This document shows, one piece after another, positions 1-9,380 of a DNA stretch of 64,000 nucleotides (positions within the stretch are counted from its first letter, which is position 1; each line of letters starts with the position of its first letter). The notes beneath the pieces are model-generated. The model had not been told where the DNA came from. It searched no databases and saw only the letters and a list, made by a program, of their open reading frames with translations. Position numbers and translations under genes: made by a program. The DNA lies in contig JBAXUL010000005.1 of assembly GCA_037129695.1 (NCBI GenBank), forward strand, positions 1-64,000. The letters are read 5' to 3'. The stretch is from CAINVV01 sp037129695 (GTDB lineage Bacteria > Bacteroidota > Bacteroidia > Bacteroidales > Prolixibacteraceae).

Positions 1-510
1 GCTGAATTAAACATTTGAATATTAATGATTTAAAAATTAATTCATAGGTTCAAATAATTTATTATCAACAACCCATCAAAAAAAATCATGTAAAAATGAC
101 CAGAAATTAAATGATCAATAGATTTCCCGGAAAAATAAAATAATGTTCCGATTTTGTTCAATACAATATCTGATTGTTCGGATATTATTAGCAGAATATC
201 ATGTATTGCGCTAATTATCAAAAGAATACATGATATTTATGCAATTAATCATCTGAACCAAACAAACTTAATAAAAATATCTAATACTTTTTTTTTCAGG
301 AAATTTTCTGAGCAATATCGCAATTAATAATAAAATTTAACTGTAATTCAATTGATTAAGCTGCCAGAAAATCCAGAAGAGGATAGTGCAAGTCACATAA
401 TCCGGCATGAAATACGTTTCTAAAATTGACTTTCCGGATATTCTTGCTATCCGAAGGCCTGATAATATTTGCAAATATCATTATTCGCATAAATTATTAA
501 AATAAAAAAA
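1..510. other. AT-rich gene-free region with short palindromes
   Basis: No credible coding frame is seen. The stretch holds three dyad structures: an inverted repeat with 13-base perfect arms (195-207 and 225-237), a small CGGATA/TATCCG hairpin (435-453), and a 14-base perfect palindrome (465-478). No function can be assigned. It may be the distal part of an intergenic region belonging to a gene left of the window. Confidence 0.5.
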
Positions 511-544
511 GGAGATACTCACGACAAATTGTCTTTGTATCTCC
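511..544 (-). terminator. Rho-independent terminator after tRNA-Lys
   Basis: An 8-bp perfect stem (GGAGATAC / GTATCTCC) is flanked by a run of A on the left and TTGTTTTTT on the right, so it can terminate transcription in both directions. It lies 25 bases past the 3' end of the minus-strand tRNA gene, which it most likely serves. Confidence 0.85.
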
Positions 545-568
545 TTGTTTTTTAGGCTTTTAGCCATG

Positions 569-641
569 TGACCCAGCTGGGGCTCGAACCCAGGACCCCA
601 TCCTTAAAAGGGATGTGCTCTACCTGCTGAGCTACTGAGTC
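569..641 (-). tRNA. tRNA-Lys (anticodon TTT)
   Basis: The minus strand folds as a complete cloverleaf of 73 bases. The acceptor stem is GACTCAG paired with CTGGGTC (one G-T pair), with discriminator A. The D arm is GCTC/GAGC, the anticodon stem CATCC/GGATG holds loop CTTTTAA (anticodon TTT, lysine), and the T arm is CTGGG-TTCGAGC-CCCAG. The CCA end is not encoded, since the bases after the discriminator read CAT. A terminator follows directly. Confidence 0.95.
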
Positions 642-795
642 ATCCTCTATTTTCCTTTGTTTTTCAAAGGCTGTGCAAAGATAATTCATTTTCTTTAATC
701 ACCCAATCCTGATAAAAAAAAATAGGATTATTGTATAATAAATTTATATCTTACGCTATATCAGGTACATATAAAATTAAAATTATCTGTTGATA

Positions 796-829
796 ATATC
801 CCGTAAAAAGCACTATTTTTACAGGATAT
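796..829. other. Hairpin upstream of the SDR gene
   Basis: ATATCC-c-GTAAAAA pairs with TTTTTAC-a-GGATAT around a 6-base loop: 13 pairs with one mismatch. It ends 42 bases before the SDR start codon and could be an operator, a 5' UTR hairpin or a weak terminator. TATTTTTA inside the right half also resembles a -7 element with one mismatch. Confidence 0.3.
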
Positions 830-870
830 CATTCCATACGATGTGTGGAAATAAGCCTAACTAACTGTAA

Positions 871-1701
871 ATGAACGGTAAAGTTGTTGTAATTACAGGA
901 GCGTCATCAGGAATCGGTCGTGCACTGGCCCTAGAATATGCAAGACGTGGTGCTTCCCTATCTTTAGCTGCAAGAAGAATTGAACGGTTAAAAGAAGTGC
1001 AGAATGAGCTTCCGGGTACGGAAATATTGGCCATTCAAACTGACATAACTAGCGAAGTGGCGTGCAGGAACATGATAGAACAAACGGTACAACACTTTGG
1101 CCGGATCGATATATTAATCAATAACGCAGGATTATCGATGCGTGCTCTATTTGATGATATTGAATTAAGCAGTTTTAAACAGGTTATGAATGTCAATTTT
1201 TACGGGACAGTCTATTGTACAAAATACGCTCTTCCGTACCTGATTGAAACGAAAGGTTCTCTGGTTGGAATTATTTCGGTGGCTGGTCATGTTGCCTTGC
1301 CTGCCAGATCTGCTTATACCGCTTCGAAATTCGCCATCAGGGGATTTTTGGATACCATCCGTCTTGAAAATTTGTACAGTGGACTGCATGTATTGGTTGC
1401 TGCACCTGGTTTTACTGCTTCTGAAGTCCGAAAATGTGCATTGACTGCCGATGGAACACCACAAGGAGAGACCCCCAGGGAGGAAGAGAAAATGATGAGT
1501 GCCGGTGCTTGTGCTTACTTGATTGCCAATTCGATTCACAGAAGGCAAAGATCTTTGGTATTGACATTTGCCGAAGGCAAATTGCCTGTCTTTCTGGGAA
1601 AATTTTTTCCCTTTCTGGTTGACTTTCTGACTTACAGGCACATGGTAAAAGAACCTGATTCGCCTCTGAGCAAAAAAAATCAGAATAGCGAGCATCGCTG
1701 A
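871..1701 (+). CDS. SDR family NAD(P)-dependent oxidoreductase
   Basis: A classical short-chain dehydrogenase/reductase of 276 residues. The Rossmann nucleotide-binding motif TGASSGIG spans residues 9-16, the NNAG motif residues 84-87, and the catalytic residues are Ser136, Tyr149 and Lys153 (YTASK). An arginine pair at the end of beta-2 (AARR, 34-37) suggests NADP(H) preference. The C-terminal part is longer than in minimal SDRs and carries a hydrophobic stretch near 235-255, as in membrane-associated lipid-type SDRs. The substrate cannot be read from sequence. It stands alone, convergent with the LysE-type gene, with only 9 bases between the stop codons. Confidence 0.9.
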   Translation: MNGKVVVITGASSGIGRALALEYARRGASLSLAARRIERLKEVQNELPGTEILAIQTDITSEVACRNMIEQTVQHFGRIDILINNAGLSMRALFDDIELSSFKQVMNVNFYGTVYCTKYALPYLIETKGSLVGIISVAGHVALPARSAYTASKFAIRGFLDTIRLENLYSGLHVLVAAPGFTASEVRKCALTADGTPQGETPREEEKMMSAGACAYLIANSIHRRQRSLVLTFAEGKLPVFLGKFFPFLVDFLTYRHMVKEPDSPLSKKNQNSEHR

Positions 1702-1710
1702 TTCAGGCAG

Positions 1711-2343
1711 TCATATTCCTCCAGTTTGCAGAATGATGAAGAAAATTACGGCAATGACAATCACACCAAGCCCAATTACGCGATTGGCCCAGAATAGTGC
1801 ATTGATGGTAACCTTGTGTCTGAAAAGATTCGCAAAGCCGGTAATCGTGATCCACCACAATGTTCCACCGATAAAAATTCCCCCAATCGTCAAAAACGCT
1901 TCAAGGAGATGAGAAAACTGCAGGACAATGCTATAACTGGTAAAAATAGCAACGAATACAAAGACAGACAGTGGATTAGATAAGGTGACTAAAAATGTGG
2001 TTAGAAAATCTTGCAGGTGCGAAGACCCTCTTCTTTTGTATTCCTGTATCTGCTTCGTTGGATTTGATCTGTAAATATAGATTCCCAAAAGAATCAAAAC
2101 GAACAAGCCAACCAATTTAAAATAGAGTTCATAGGTTTTGATAAAATCCATGACAAAGGAAAGACCAAAACCTGCTATTAGGGCATAGGTACTATCTGCA
2201 GTTGCGACACCCATGCCGGAGAATATGCCTGATTTCCAGTTTCTGTTGACGGTTCTCTGAATACATAAAATACCAAGCGGTCCCAGCGGTATCGATACAG
2301 CCAGACCAGTCAGAATTCCTTTCCAAAGAAGATTTAGATCCAT
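1711..2343 (-). CDS. LysE/RhtB family exporter
   Basis: An integral membrane protein of about 210 residues with the family's usual size and about six hydrophobic segments. The N-terminal half has the hallmark GLAVSIPLGPLGILCIQ, matching the family pattern of a Gly/Pro-rich loop after the first helix, and the mid-protein SNPLS loop is also typical. LysE/RhtB proteins export amino acids or similar small molecules; the substrate here is unknown. ATG at 2343 is preferred; a GTG two codons upstream (2349) is possible. It is monocistronic. Confidence 0.85.
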   Translation of the reverse strand: MDLNLLWKGILTGLAVSIPLGPLGILCIQRTVNRNWKSGIFSGMGVATADSTYALIAGFGLSFVMDFIKTYELYFKLVGLFVLILLGIYIYRSNPTKQIQEYKRRGSSHLQDFLTTFLVTLSNPLSVFVFVAIFTSYSIVLQFSHLLEAFLTIGGIFIGGTLWWITITGFANLFRHKVTINALFWANRVIGLGVIVIAVIFFIILQTGGI

Positions 2344-2572
2344 AGTCACTTACAAAAATAAGGGAAATAATTATTTATACATCCAATATCCGGATTTCAG
2401 TAAACTTTGCTGCAATAATTGGTTATTTTTAGGCTTTGTTCAGTGAGGTAAAGTACCATGAAAATATCAAATCACAAAATATTTGGATGCGAAAAAAGCA
2501 TCATTGTAAATTATTATCAAAAAATAAAATATACTTCTAATCATCAATGGTCAAAAAATAAATTGTATACCT

Positions 2573-3475
2573 ATGAAAACAAAAATTTATCTGATTCTTT
2601 TCTTTATGTTATTCTTTCAATATTCTAAATCACAAAATGTTATGAAGCTTTGGCCTGATGGTACCCCAGGTGAGGTTGTCTCTCCAAAACCAGAAGAAAC
2701 GTTCGACGGTAAAAGGGTTAGGTATGTCTCAGAACCAACCTTGACTGTTTATTTACCTGCCAAAGAAATCAATACCGGTGTTGCTGTAATTATTTGTCCG
2801 GGAGGAGGATATAGCATAGAAGCGATGGATCACGAAGGTTACGAAGTCGCCGAATTTCTGCAAAGCCATGGTGTGGCAGGGATTGTATTAAAATACAGGC
2901 TGCCTTTTGGCCATTCGGAATTACCTCTTCAAGATGCGAAGCAAGCGATGAGATTGGTAAGATTTCATGCCGAAGAATGGTCAGTTGATTCTAAGAAGGT
3001 GGGCATCGCAGGCTTTTCTGCCGGTGGTCATTTGGCATCTACTCTTTCAACTCACTTTGATTCAGGCAATAAAGATTCAAATAAGCCGATTGAGAAGATC
3101 AGCAGTCGTCCCGACTTTTCTATTTTGATGTACCCGGTTGTTACCTTCAAAGAAGAGTGGGGTCACATGGGTTCAAGGGAAAATCTGATTGGAGTTACGC
3201 ATGACTGGACCATTATTCAGAATTTCTGTAACGAATTGCAGGTTACCAGTCAGACTCCTCCGGCATTTATTGCCTTAGCCGATGATGATACAGGTGTGAA
3301 GCCCAGAAACAGCATCGAGTATTACCTGGCATTGAAACGCGAAGGCATCCCCGCTGAGCTTCATATTTTCAAGGAAGGAGGACACGGATTTGGTATGCAC
3401 AAAACCGGGAAAGCCCATGATCAATGGCCTCTCATGGTTATTGAATGGATGAAAGCCATGAAATATTTAAAATGA
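2573..3475 (+). CDS. Secreted alpha/beta hydrolase (acetyl-xylan-esterase-like)
   Basis: A 300-residue protein with an N-terminal signal peptide ending near residue 20 (cleavage before QNVMK). The alpha/beta-hydrolase fold shows an oxyanion motif (CPGGGY), the nucleophile elbow GFSAGG with catalytic Ser, a conserved Asp region (ADDDTGVKP) and a catalytic His in GGHGFG near residue 271. This arrangement is that of BD-FAE/Axe-like carbohydrate esterases common in Bacteroidota, which remove acetyl or feruloyl groups from plant polysaccharides. The specific ester is not known. Its stop overlaps the start of the Nudix gene (ATGA), so the two are probably co-transcribed and translationally coupled. 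Confidence 0.85.
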   Translation: MKTKIYLILFFMLFFQYSKSQNVMKLWPDGTPGEVVSPKPEETFDGKRVRYVSEPTLTVYLPAKEINTGVAVIICPGGGYSIEAMDHEGYEVAEFLQSHGVAGIVLKYRLPFGHSELPLQDAKQAMRLVRFHAEEWSVDSKKVGIAGFSAGGHLASTLSTHFDSGNKDSNKPIEKISSRPDFSILMYPVVTFKEEWGHMGSRENLIGVTHDWTIIQNFCNELQVTSQTPPAFIALADDDTGVKPRNSIEYYLALKREGIPAELHIFKEGGHGFGMHKTGKAHDQWPLMVIEWMKAMKYLK

Positions 3476-4023
3476 TACTCATGGAATTATCTTCAGTATT
3501 CGGATTTTGCCCCAAATGCGGTTCTGATTCTTTTCACACGGAGAACGGAGGAAGATCTTACAGATGCAAAAAATGCGAATTTCAATATTACATCAACAAT
3601 TCTGCAGCCGTCGCCTGCCTGATTTTTAATGCATCAGGTGAATTGTTGCTTACCAGAAGGGCTATTGAGCCAAACATTGGTATGCTGGATTTGCCCGGAG
3701 GCTTTGTTGAACCAATTGAGACAGCAGAAGAGGCCGTGAGGAGGGAAATTAAGGAGGAACTGAATCTGCATGTCACGGAAATGGCATATCTCGTCTCATT
3801 TCCCAATTTGTATCCCTTTTCAGATTTTTTGGTGCCGACCGTCGACCTGGCTTTTGTATGTAAAACAGGTGACCAGGATGGATTAAAACCGGATGATGAT
3901 GTGGCTTCTGTAGAATTTGTTCTTCCCGAAAACATAAATTATAATGAATTGTGTTCAGAAAGTATGAAACAGATTATTCGATTTTATCTATCAGGACAAA
4001 TAGAAGGACAGAATGATGAATAA
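3472..4023 (+). CDS. Nudix hydrolase with N-terminal zinc ribbon
   Basis: A 183-residue protein. The N-terminal zinc ribbon has CPKCG and CKKC pairs (about residues 10-35), followed by a Nudix domain. The Nudix box starts at GGFVEP and runs through REIKEEL; the last conserved Gly is Asn here. A zinc ribbon plus Nudix domain recalls NudC-type NADH pyrophosphatases and a group of ADP-ribose/NDP-sugar hydrolases; the substrate is unknown. The start at 3472 was chosen because it forms an ATGA overlap with the esterase stop; a second ATG lies at 3481. Its 3' end overlaps the aminopeptidase P start by 11 bases. Confidence 0.85.
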   Translation: MILMELSSVFGFCPKCGSDSFHTENGGRSYRCKKCEFQYYINNSAAVACLIFNASGELLLTRRAIEPNIGMLDLPGGFVEPIETAEEAVRREIKEELNLHVTEMAYLVSFPNLYPFSDFLVPTVDLAFVCKTGDQDGLKPDDDVASVEFVLPENINYNELCSESMKQIIRFYLSGQIEGQNDE

Positions 4024-5809
4024 TAAGCATGAAATTGTAGAAAAAATTGCCGGTTTGAGAGTCCTCATGCACCAACAACAGATTGATGCTTATCTGATTA
4101 CCGGTACAGATCCGCATTTGAGTGAATATACACCTGAGGAATGGAAAACCAGGGAATGGATCACAGGTTTTACCGGTTCCTATGGCAAAGTGCTTGTGAC
4201 CAAAGATAAGGCAATGTTATGGACTGATACCCGCTATTTTATTCAGGCAACAGAAGAGCTTGATGGTACGGGTATTTCATTAATGAAGGAAAGAATCCCC
4301 GGAGCTGTATCCGTTGAAGATTGGATTATTGCAAACATGCAAGATGGAAATGAAGTGGCTGTGGACGGTTTGACCATTTCAGGAATTGAGGCGCAGCAGA
4401 TAAAGTCAAAATTGGCTGCGAAGGACATCTCTTTCACTTTGGATAAAGATCTGGTTTGCCAAATATGGACAATGCGACCTCTATCCGTGAACAGGATGTT
4501 GTATGAGCATCCCATTCGTTTTGCAGGAAAATCGAGACCTGAAAAGTTTGCAATGGTGAGAAAAATGCTCGTTTCAAGCGAAAGTGACGCAACAGTAATT
4601 TCAATGCTGGATGATTTAGCCTGGGTGTTTAATTTGCGGGGAAATGAAATTTTATATACTCCACTTTTTCAGGGATATGGTTACATCAATCAGCAAGATG
4701 TCTGGTTGTTTGTAGATTCCGACAGGTTGTCAGCTGCAGAAAGAGATAAACTGGAAAATGAAGGCATCAGGATTCAACCTTATCCTACTTTTTTGACATT
4801 TTTAAGCCGAATAGAAAATCAAAAAATAGCAATCGATCCCATTCGCACCAATTCATCGATAATCCATCAAATTTCCGGAGCAAATTTACTGGTGCCAACA
4901 GCTTCTTTCATTAGTCAAATCAAGGCGGTAAAGGACCAGTTGGAAATAAGAAGGATCAAAACGGCTCATATCAAGGATGGGGCAGCCATGGTTCACGCAT
5001 TGTACCATATTTCACAGTCATTTCGCAAGGAAAAGTTGACTGAAATTAAAGTGGGTGATCTTTTAAATGAATATCGCAGTCATCAGCCTCTTTTCATGGG
5101 TGATAGTTTTCATCCTATTGTTGGTTTCGGACCTCATGGTGCAATCGTTCATTATCATGCTACTGAGCAGTCAAACAGCAACATAGAAGATAATAATATC
5201 CTGTTGATAGATTCTGGAGGTCAATACCTTGATGGTACGACAGACATCACACGTACCATTGGGTTAGGTTCTGTTGCAAAGAAACACAAAGAAGACTTTA
5301 CTACTTGTTTAAAAGGACATATTGCATTGGCGAAGGCTGTATTTCCGGTAGGTACAAAAGGGTATTCGCTGGATGCATTTGCACGTAAAGCATTGTGGGA
5401 CAGAGGAATAAATTATGGTCATGGAACAGGTCACGGAATTGGCTATTTCCTCTCTGTTCATGAAGGTCCGATGAGCATCCGAACGGAATTTAACAACGAA
5501 CCCATCAGAGAAGGTCATTTGATGTCGAACGAACCCGGCATATACAGGGAGGGGGAATACGGAATCCGCATCGAAAACGTCATTTTATGCAAAAAGTACA
5601 AATCAACTGTTTTTGGGGAATTTCTTTGTTTTGAAACTATATCCTTGTGTCCAATTGACCGAAAATTAATTTTAATAACCTTGCTCACCAAGGATGAAAT
5701 CAGTTGGGTCAATGCTTACCATAGGAATGTATTGAAGAAGATTTCCCCGTTGATTAAAGATAAGGTTATTCTGAAATGGTTAGCCAGACAATGTGCACCA
5801 TTGAAGTAG
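4013..5809 (+). CDS. Xaa-Pro aminopeptidase (aminopeptidase P, M24B)
   Basis: A 598-residue three-domain enzyme: two creatinase-like N-terminal domains (about 1-310) and a C-terminal pita-bread M24 domain. The dinuclear metal ligands are all present: Asp400 (DSGG), Asp411 (TTDITRT), His474 (GHGTGHG), Glu507 (NEPG) and Glu521 (RIEN). The length and organisation match the eukaryote-like cytosolic form found in Bacteroidota rather than the shorter E. coli PepP. It removes the N-terminal residue from peptides with proline in position 2. No signal peptide is seen. It is third in an overlapping esterase-Nudix-aminopeptidase set. Confidence 0.93.
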   Translation: MMNNKHEIVEKIAGLRVLMHQQQIDAYLITGTDPHLSEYTPEEWKTREWITGFTGSYGKVLVTKDKAMLWTDTRYFIQATEELDGTGISLMKERIPGAVSVEDWIIANMQDGNEVAVDGLTISGIEAQQIKSKLAAKDISFTLDKDLVCQIWTMRPLSVNRMLYEHPIRFAGKSRPEKFAMVRKMLVSSESDATVISMLDDLAWVFNLRGNEILYTPLFQGYGYINQQDVWLFVDSDRLSAAERDKLENEGIRIQPYPTFLTFLSRIENQKIAIDPIRTNSSIIHQISGANLLVPTASFISQIKAVKDQLEIRRIKTAHIKDGAAMVHALYHISQSFRKEKLTEIKVGDLLNEYRSHQPLFMGDSFHPIVGFGPHGAIVHYHATEQSNSNIEDNNILLIDSGGQYLDGTTDITRTIGLGSVAKKHKEDFTTCLKGHIALAKAVFPVGTKGYSLDAFARKALWDRGINYGHGTGHGIGYFLSVHEGPMSIRTEFNNEPIREGHLMSNEPGIYREGEYGIRIENVILCKKYKSTVFGEFLCFETISLCPIDRKLILITLLTKDEISWVNAYHRNVLKKISPLIKDKVILKWLARQCAPLK

Positions 5810-5915
5810 TTTACAATTGTATATATTACTGAATGACTGGGAAATAACACTCATAATATCAAGTATTTTACCCAAAAATAGGAGCATGGTTGCTTTAAAT
5901 ACTAAATTGAAACGA

Positions 5916-8810
5916 ATGAAAAAATTGGGATACGGAGTCTTATTCATCGCATTTTTTTTTATCCCATATTTCGTTGGTGCTCAGTATTTTGTGGTAGGGC
6001 AGGATCCTGCCTCCGTTCGATGGCGGCAAATTCAAACGGATAATTTCCAGATTATCTATCCATCTGATAATGAAGTTCAGGCGCAAAGAGTTGCGCATAT
6101 TTTTGAAAAGGTATTTAGCTACTTAGGAAACACGCTTAACCATCAGCCAAAGAAAATATCCGTTATTCTTCATTCTAAATCCAACAAATCGAATGGATTT
6201 GTTGCCTGGTCACCCTCAAGAGTTGAACTCTTTCCTACACCCGGTCAGGAGATGTATGCGCAGGACTGGATTGAGCAGTTGGCTATTCATGAATTGCGAC
6301 ACCATGTTCAGATAGATAAGATTGAGTCTGAATTGCCGTCTATTTTCAAGATATTACTGGGAGAACAGGCAGCTTCAATCGTGGTAGGTGCCTATCTTCC
6401 ATTTTGGTTTCTTGAAGGAGATGCCGTTGTAGCTGAAACAGCCTTCAGTCAGACGGGAAGAGGCCGTTTACCCTCCTTTTCAATGGAACTGAAAGCCCAG
6501 GTTGACCAAAAAGCTATTTACAATTTTGACAAAGCCTATCTGGGTTCATACAAGAATTATATACCTGATCATTATCAGCTTGGCTATCAAATGATTGCTA
6601 ATATTAGAAATCAAAATGGGGGAGATGTATGGGGCATGGTTCTTCACCATATTGCACGAAATCCTCTTGGTATCAATTCCCTTTCAAGAGGATTAAAATT
6701 GGCAACAGGTAAAAACCAGGATCAGCATTATGTGGAAATCATGAATAACCTGAAATTAACAAAACCATTTCGATTTGATAGTCAGAATGATACAACCAAC
6801 ACCAATGAAAACCTGGTCAAATCATCCAAAGTCTATACTTCTTACAGATACCCCTATTTTGTCGATAGTTCTTCGTTGGTCGCTTTAAAAACCTCACTTG
6901 ACAATATTCCCCGTTTTGTGTTGATGGATGGAAATTCGAAGGAGAAAGAACTCTTCGTGCCAGGTTTAATTCAGGACGAATCAATGAGTTTTGTCAATGG
7001 CAAGATCGTTTGGATGGAAACAAAACCTGATTTGAGATGGGCCCATCAGGAAGGAAGTTTATTGCGTATTCTTGACATTTACAGCAAAGAATTATGGGAA
7101 ATGAACTATTCAGAGAAGCTTTTTGCTCCTGTAATGTCACCTGATGGGAAATTGACTGCTGCAGTAAAAATCAGTGATCAAAACCTCGCTTCAATCATCT
7201 TAATTTCAAATATCAATGGAAAGATAATCAGAGAATTTAAGGCATTTGATCATCACACATTTTTCACTCCATCCTGGTCATCAGATCAATCTTCGCTTTA
7301 TGCGATTGAGCTTGGAAGTAAAGGAAAAGCAATTATTCGCATGGATTTGACCACCGGAGAAGTAACCGAAATTACCCGGCCCACTTTTGGAGATATAAGG
7401 AAGCCCTTTCAGCGTGACCATTTTCTTTACTACAGTTCAGATTTGGCAGGTAAAAGCGAAGGATATGCGCTGGATTTGGTATCGCATAGAAATTACCGCA
7501 TTGCAAGGGCAAAATATGGCATCAAGGATCTTCAGAGCTCGGCAGACGGGAATAGCATTGTATTTGGAAACTATTCGTCTGACGGTTATAGGATTGCTGT
7601 GAAAAGCATTGATGCCTCCAGATGGGAGGATGAAACTGGTACTCATAAATTTCAGGACACGTTAGCCAACCACCTGACTTTCCAGGAGAAAGGTATTATA
7701 GATTTTTCAAACCCGGATACAACCCAATATTCCAGTAAAAAATACATAAAAGCAAAAAATTTATTTAATATTCATAGTTGGTCTCCAATCTATATTGATC
7801 CTGATGCGACAGTTGTAAATGCCGGATTTTCAATTGTTTCTCAAAATAAATTATCTACAGCAATGACCCAATTCGGTTATGATTATTCTTCAGTGAACCA
7901 GACAGGAAAGTGGGTTGGGAAATTTGAATATGCGGGATGGTATCCTGTTTTGAATTTTTACGGTGATTATGGAAAGGAAAAATCGAGGTTTTATCAGATT
8001 AACCAGCACTACAATTCCAGGAATCAACTCATCAGCCAGGACACTGTGATGGTACCTTATACCCAGACAGTAATGAATCTTAAACTTGATGCATCGGTTC
8101 CACTTAATTTTTCCCGCGGTAAAATGTATCGCCTGGTTCAACCGGAGTTTCAGGTTGGTTATTCCTATAAATGGCAGGATTCAACGACACCAGTATCAAT
8201 TTTCAGAGGAAGTTACATCCCATTTACATACAGAATATATGCCCACAATCTGAGGCAACAAAGCTTGCGCGATATCCAGCCGAAGTGGGGACAGACGATC
8301 GATTTTGCATATAGACATACTCCACTGGGAAACAGACAATTGGGAGCGATATTTTCCATGGAAGGTACCTGTTATCTGCCCGGAACACTGAAAAACCACG
8401 GTATTAGAATATATACCGGATACCAGGAGAAAAAATCAGACTATTCCTATTTTAGTGACATCATTGAGTATCCAAGAGGTTATGCCAATATAGAAAATAA
8501 CCGATTACTAACTTTAAGAACGGATTATGTGCTTCCGCTTTTGTATCCCGACTGGCACATCTGGCACCTCTATTATCTGAAAAGAATATCGCTGCGGATT
8601 CATTATGATTATGCGAAACTCGTTGCTCCAATACATCCATCAGGAACGATCAATAAGACCATGAGTTCAACCGGAATGGAATTATTGACGGATTGTCATT
8701 TTCTGCGTTTTATTGCTCCGGTTAAATTGGGTATCAGGGAATCCTATTTAATTGAATCAAAAACCGTCACCTCAGAATTCATATTTTCAGTCAACCTCAA
8801 AGGACTATAG
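5916..8810 (+). CDS. Secreted HELRH metallopeptidase with TolB-like propeller and C-terminal barrel
   Basis: About 964 residues. The chosen start gives a typical signal peptide (MKK, hydrophobic core, cleavage after VGAQ); ATG 5886 and a start at 5817 are also in frame. Residues 25-270 form a gluzincin-like domain: HELRH at 125-129 and WFLEGDAVVAE at 164-174, matching the HExxH ... EGxAxxxE layout of peptidase-MA-type zinc proteases. Residues 300-640 contain repeated short blades resembling TolB/WD40-like beta-propellers. The last 300 residues alternate aromatic and polar residues, as in outer-membrane beta-barrels. It is probably an outer-membrane or surface protease; substrate and partners are unknown. 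Confidence 0.7.
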   Translation: MKKLGYGVLFIAFFFIPYFVGAQYFVVGQDPASVRWRQIQTDNFQIIYPSDNEVQAQRVAHIFEKVFSYLGNTLNHQPKKISVILHSKSNKSNGFVAWSPSRVELFPTPGQEMYAQDWIEQLAIHELRHHVQIDKIESELPSIFKILLGEQAASIVVGAYLPFWFLEGDAVVAETAFSQTGRGRLPSFSMELKAQVDQKAIYNFDKAYLGSYKNYIPDHYQLGYQMIANIRNQNGGDVWGMVLHHIARNPLGINSLSRGLKLATGKNQDQHYVEIMNNLKLTKPFRFDSQNDTTNTNENLVKSSKVYTSYRYPYFVDSSSLVALKTSLDNIPRFVLMDGNSKEKELFVPGLIQDESMSFVNGKIVWMETKPDLRWAHQEGSLLRILDIYSKELWEMNYSEKLFAPVMSPDGKLTAAVKISDQNLASIILISNINGKIIREFKAFDHHTFFTPSWSSDQSSLYAIELGSKGKAIIRMDLTTGEVTEITRPTFGDIRKPFQRDHFLYYSSDLAGKSEGYALDLVSHRNYRIARAKYGIKDLQSSADGNSIVFGNYSSDGYRIAVKSIDASRWEDETGTHKFQDTLANHLTFQEKGIIDFSNPDTTQYSSKKYIKAKNLFNIHSWSPIYIDPDATVVNAGFSIVSQNKLSTAMTQFGYDYSSVNQTGKWVGKFEYAGWYPVLNFYGDYGKEKSRFYQINQHYNSRNQLISQDTVMVPYTQTVMNLKLDASVPLNFSRGKMYRLVQPEFQVGYSYKWQDSTTPVSIFRGSYIPFTYRIYAHNLRQQSLRDIQPKWGQTIDFAYRHTPLGNRQLGAIFSMEGTCYLPGTLKNHGIRIYTGYQEKKSDYSYFSDIIEYPRGYANIENNRLLTLRTDYVLPLLYPDWHIWHLYYLKRISLRIHYDYAKLVAPIHPSGTINKTMSSTGMELLTDCHFLRFIAPVKLGIRESYLIESKTVTSEFIFSVNLKGL

Positions 8811-9278
8811 AAAATATCCCATTCTCAGATAATTTTCCCCAATAAAATTTCAAGATGAGGTATTGAGTTACTTTTTCTACGACTAATTACTTTTGTGATA
8901 GAAAATTAGTCATATTAATCTGTAAATTAAGCACCAATAATTAGAATTTAAAGTAGTTAATATCAGCTTATTATACCCATTGAATAAAGTTGTAGGTTAA
9001 TATAGTAAATTACATTTGTGCATTACTGTTTGCATTGATCAATTTAATCAATATAATATTGATACATATCACTCAAAAACAGTCACTTAAATAAACATAG
9101 TGAACTTTTTGTTTTTGTAATTTCTTTGAGTGATTATTATTTCTTGTTTATTACCATAACAAATGTAACTTAAGCACTCTTTTAGAGGATACAAATGTAA
9201 CATTACAGGTATTGAAAATGTAAATTAATTTAATTACATTTGTGGATGGTTTGTTTTTGGGAAACAAATCTGATACCC
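8811..9278. promoter_or_regulatory. Regulatory region with tandem TAnnTTTG elements and TACAnnTGTA-like boxes
   Basis: This AT-rich stretch holds three plus-strand -7-like elements: TACTTTTG (8888-8895), TACATTTG (9011-9018, preceded by TTG with an 18-base spacer) and TACATTTG (9235-9242, preceded by TTG with a 20-base spacer). Two inverted copies (ACAAATGTAA at 9159-9168 and TACAAATGTA at 9190-9199) make it a cluster of near-palindromic boxes. An additional dyad AATGTAA/TTACATT lies at 9217-9240. The elements probably drive and control the XRE-type gene at 9381. No conserved RNA structure was recognised. Confidence 0.55.
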
Positions 9279-9350
9279 ATGAAACGAGCATGGACTAATC
9301 CCTCAAAAGGCAAAACAAAGACAATGGCGAGTAGCACATGTACTATTTGA
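9279..9350 (+). CDS. Possible 23-residue leader peptide
   Basis: An ATG-initiated frame of 23 codons ends 30 bases before the XRE regulator. It lies just downstream of the promoter-like TACATTTG at 9235 and of a 9-bp hairpin (about 9248-9270). The peptide is basic (MKRAWTNPSKGKTKT...). It has no recognised relatives and may be chance, but its placement between promoter and regulator fits an upstream or leader frame. Confidence 0.2.
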   Translation: MKRAWTNPSKGKTKTMASSTCTI

Positions 9351-9380
9351 TATTCATTAATTTACTAGCGATATTTTCGA

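Noticed and set aside
1165..1695. Long minus-strand frame opposite the SDR gene
   Set aside because: It lies fully inside a clear SDR coding region and shows no family motif.
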